DNA from: Microcaldota archaeon
Lineage (GTDB): Archaea; Micrarchaeota; Micrarchaeia; Micrarchaeales; CABMGC01
Assembly (NCBI GenBank): GCA_027449585.1
Contig: DAIDLJ010000001.1
Location: 20,406-51,243, forward strand
DNA: 30,838 nt
Direction: 5' to 3'
Of the stretch, positions 30,158-30,838 are shown one piece after another. How positions within the stretch are numbered: the first letter of the stretch is position 1; every line of letters starts with the position of its first letter. The notes beneath the pieces were generated by a model. It was not told where the DNA came from and ran no database searches. It worked only from the letters and a program-made list of their open reading frames with translations. The position numbers were made by a program, and so were the translations under genes.

Positions 30158-30838
30158 CTACTTCCTTGCCTTCTTAACTGCCCTTATAACTTCCCCTATA
30201 TCGGCATCTGTCTTTATCCCTTCTTTGTTGAACTGCGTCTTTGTGGCAATGTAGCCTTCTGCGCGCAGCAGCTCAATCACCCTGTATTTTGATACAGAGC
30301 TAAACCCCAACTTCTCGGTAATGTGTGGTATGGAGAAGAGCATTACCGTATCGGGCTCCTCGAGAGCTTGACTGACTAATGGTGCATCTTCAAGTTTTAT
30401 CATAGTCTCAATAAACTTTTTATCCTGGAGTCTGCCAAGCCAGAGCGGACCGAAAGCTTCTGAGCTGCCTTTGCACTTAGGGCATTTGGGCGAGATAAGC
30501 GGAGCCGGTCCACCGCCAAATCTAAACGAGTAACAGTGCCTGCAGAATGCTCCAAGTCCCATCTCCTTCATAGATGCAGCAGCGTTCTTTGCACCATATT
30601 GCAATCGCAAAAATACCCTCATGTAATGCTTGTCTGATATGGATAGGAGCGCCTGCGTGCCAAAGTTGAATCCCGCAGCAATTCTTGCGATGTAGGCTAT
30701 CAATATCCTTATCCCTGCTTCCTTGCACATCTCATTGTGAAGAGGCTTTGCCCCATACACCTTTACGCATGCAGCCTCATGCGCTCCGCACAGCACTGCA
30801 GTGTCCGTAGCGGTGATCATCAATACTGTTCCGTCTCC
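30158..30838 (-). CDS. trm1: tRNA (guanine26-N2)-dimethyltransferase Trm1, 3' part (5' end outside window)
   Basis: The visible 227 residues are the C-terminal part of archaeal Trm1; the frame is open to the edge of the window (GDGTVLMITATDTAVLCGAH), so the start lies beyond. After the end of the methyltransferase core (TATDTAVLCGAHEAAC, YGAKPLHNEMC, GIRILIAYIARIAA) comes the C-terminal domain with FCRHC...CPKCKG zinc cysteines and a winged end. It dimethylates G26 of tRNA using S-adenosylmethionine. It converges with the carbamate kinase gene. Confidence 0.92.
   Translation of the reverse strand, partial: GDGTVLMITATDTAVLCGAHEAACVKVYGAKPLHNEMCKEAGIRILIAYIARIAAGFNFGTQALLSISDKHYMRVFLRLQYGAKNAAASMKEMGLGAFCRHCYSFRFGGGPAPLISPKCPKCKGSSEAFGPLWLGRLQDKKFIETMIKLEDAPLVSQALEEPDTVMLFSIPHITEKLGFSSVSKYRVIELLRAEGYIATKTQFNKEGIKTDADIGEVIRAVKKARK

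Noticed and set aside
1..30838. CRISPR arrays, transposases, restriction systems
   Set aside because: No regularly spaced repeat series and no such protein motifs were found on either strand.

Overview
This window is archaeal. It carries an archaeal S10-type ribosomal gene cluster (L3-L4-L23-L2-S19-L22-S3, then L29-aIF1), a mevalonate-pathway cluster, class III (FlaK/EppA-type) prepilin signal peptides, archaeal Trm1, and TATA boxes about 25-30 bases before many starts. Genes are tightly packed and many are small. A DPANN-type lineage such as Micrarchaeota/ARMAN, or a Thermoplasmata relative, would fit, but this is a guess from gene style. No 16S gene is present.

Layout. (1) 1-2917: a plus-strand run of very small, overlapping genes encoding type IV pilin-like proteins, four of them with a class III Q-x-S-x-E-type motif or a one-residue variant. 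The gene at the left edge is cut or frameshifted. (2) 2923-5620: alpha/beta hydrolase (minus), then a two-TM K+ channel with an RCK domain, an MTH1-like Nudix hydrolase and a GNAT acetyltransferase. (3) 5622-13653: isoprenoid precursor region. A minus-strand operon runs 2-oxoacid:ferredoxin oxidoreductase alpha and beta, HMG-CoA synthase, acetyl-CoA acetyltransferase, DUF35 Zn-ribbon/OB protein. Upstream are two divergently transcribed HMG-CoA reductase homologues, one canonical and one highly divergent. Together they could take a 2-oxoacid to acetyl-CoA and on to mevalonate. (4) 13734-14939: two unknown proteins. (5) 15048-20106: ribosomal cluster ending at aIF1, where the usual archaeal order (Rpp29-S17-L14...) breaks. 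(6) 20160-21705: a secreted protein and an unknown protein whose 3' end runs into tRNA-Asn(GTT).

(7) 21696-24882 is the most striking part. The last 10 bases of tRNA-Asn plus 10 flanking bases recur exactly about 3.1 kb downstream, as expected of attL/attR. Between the copies lies a compact six-gene operon: ArsR-type regulator, class I pyridine nucleotide-disulfide oxidoreductase (MerA/dihydrolipoamide dehydrogenase-like), UBP-type zinc finger, C2H2 zinc finger, thioredoxin and a Cys-rich small protein. Two abutting 16-bp dyads sit at its promoter. No integrase lies inside. I interpret it as an integrated thiol-redox or metal-response island with autoregulation.

(8) 24990-30838: mostly single genes: DUF4287 protein, class II glutamine amidotransferase, membrane-anchored FKBP/SlyD-type isomerase, DUF5679 mini zinc ribbon, CDGSH iron-sulfur protein, an unusual zinc-ribbon/TM/glycine-rich surface protein, a small membrane protein, a CxxC protein, carbamate kinase, and the 3' part of trm1 cut by the window edge. 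No CRISPR, IS element or rRNA was seen.
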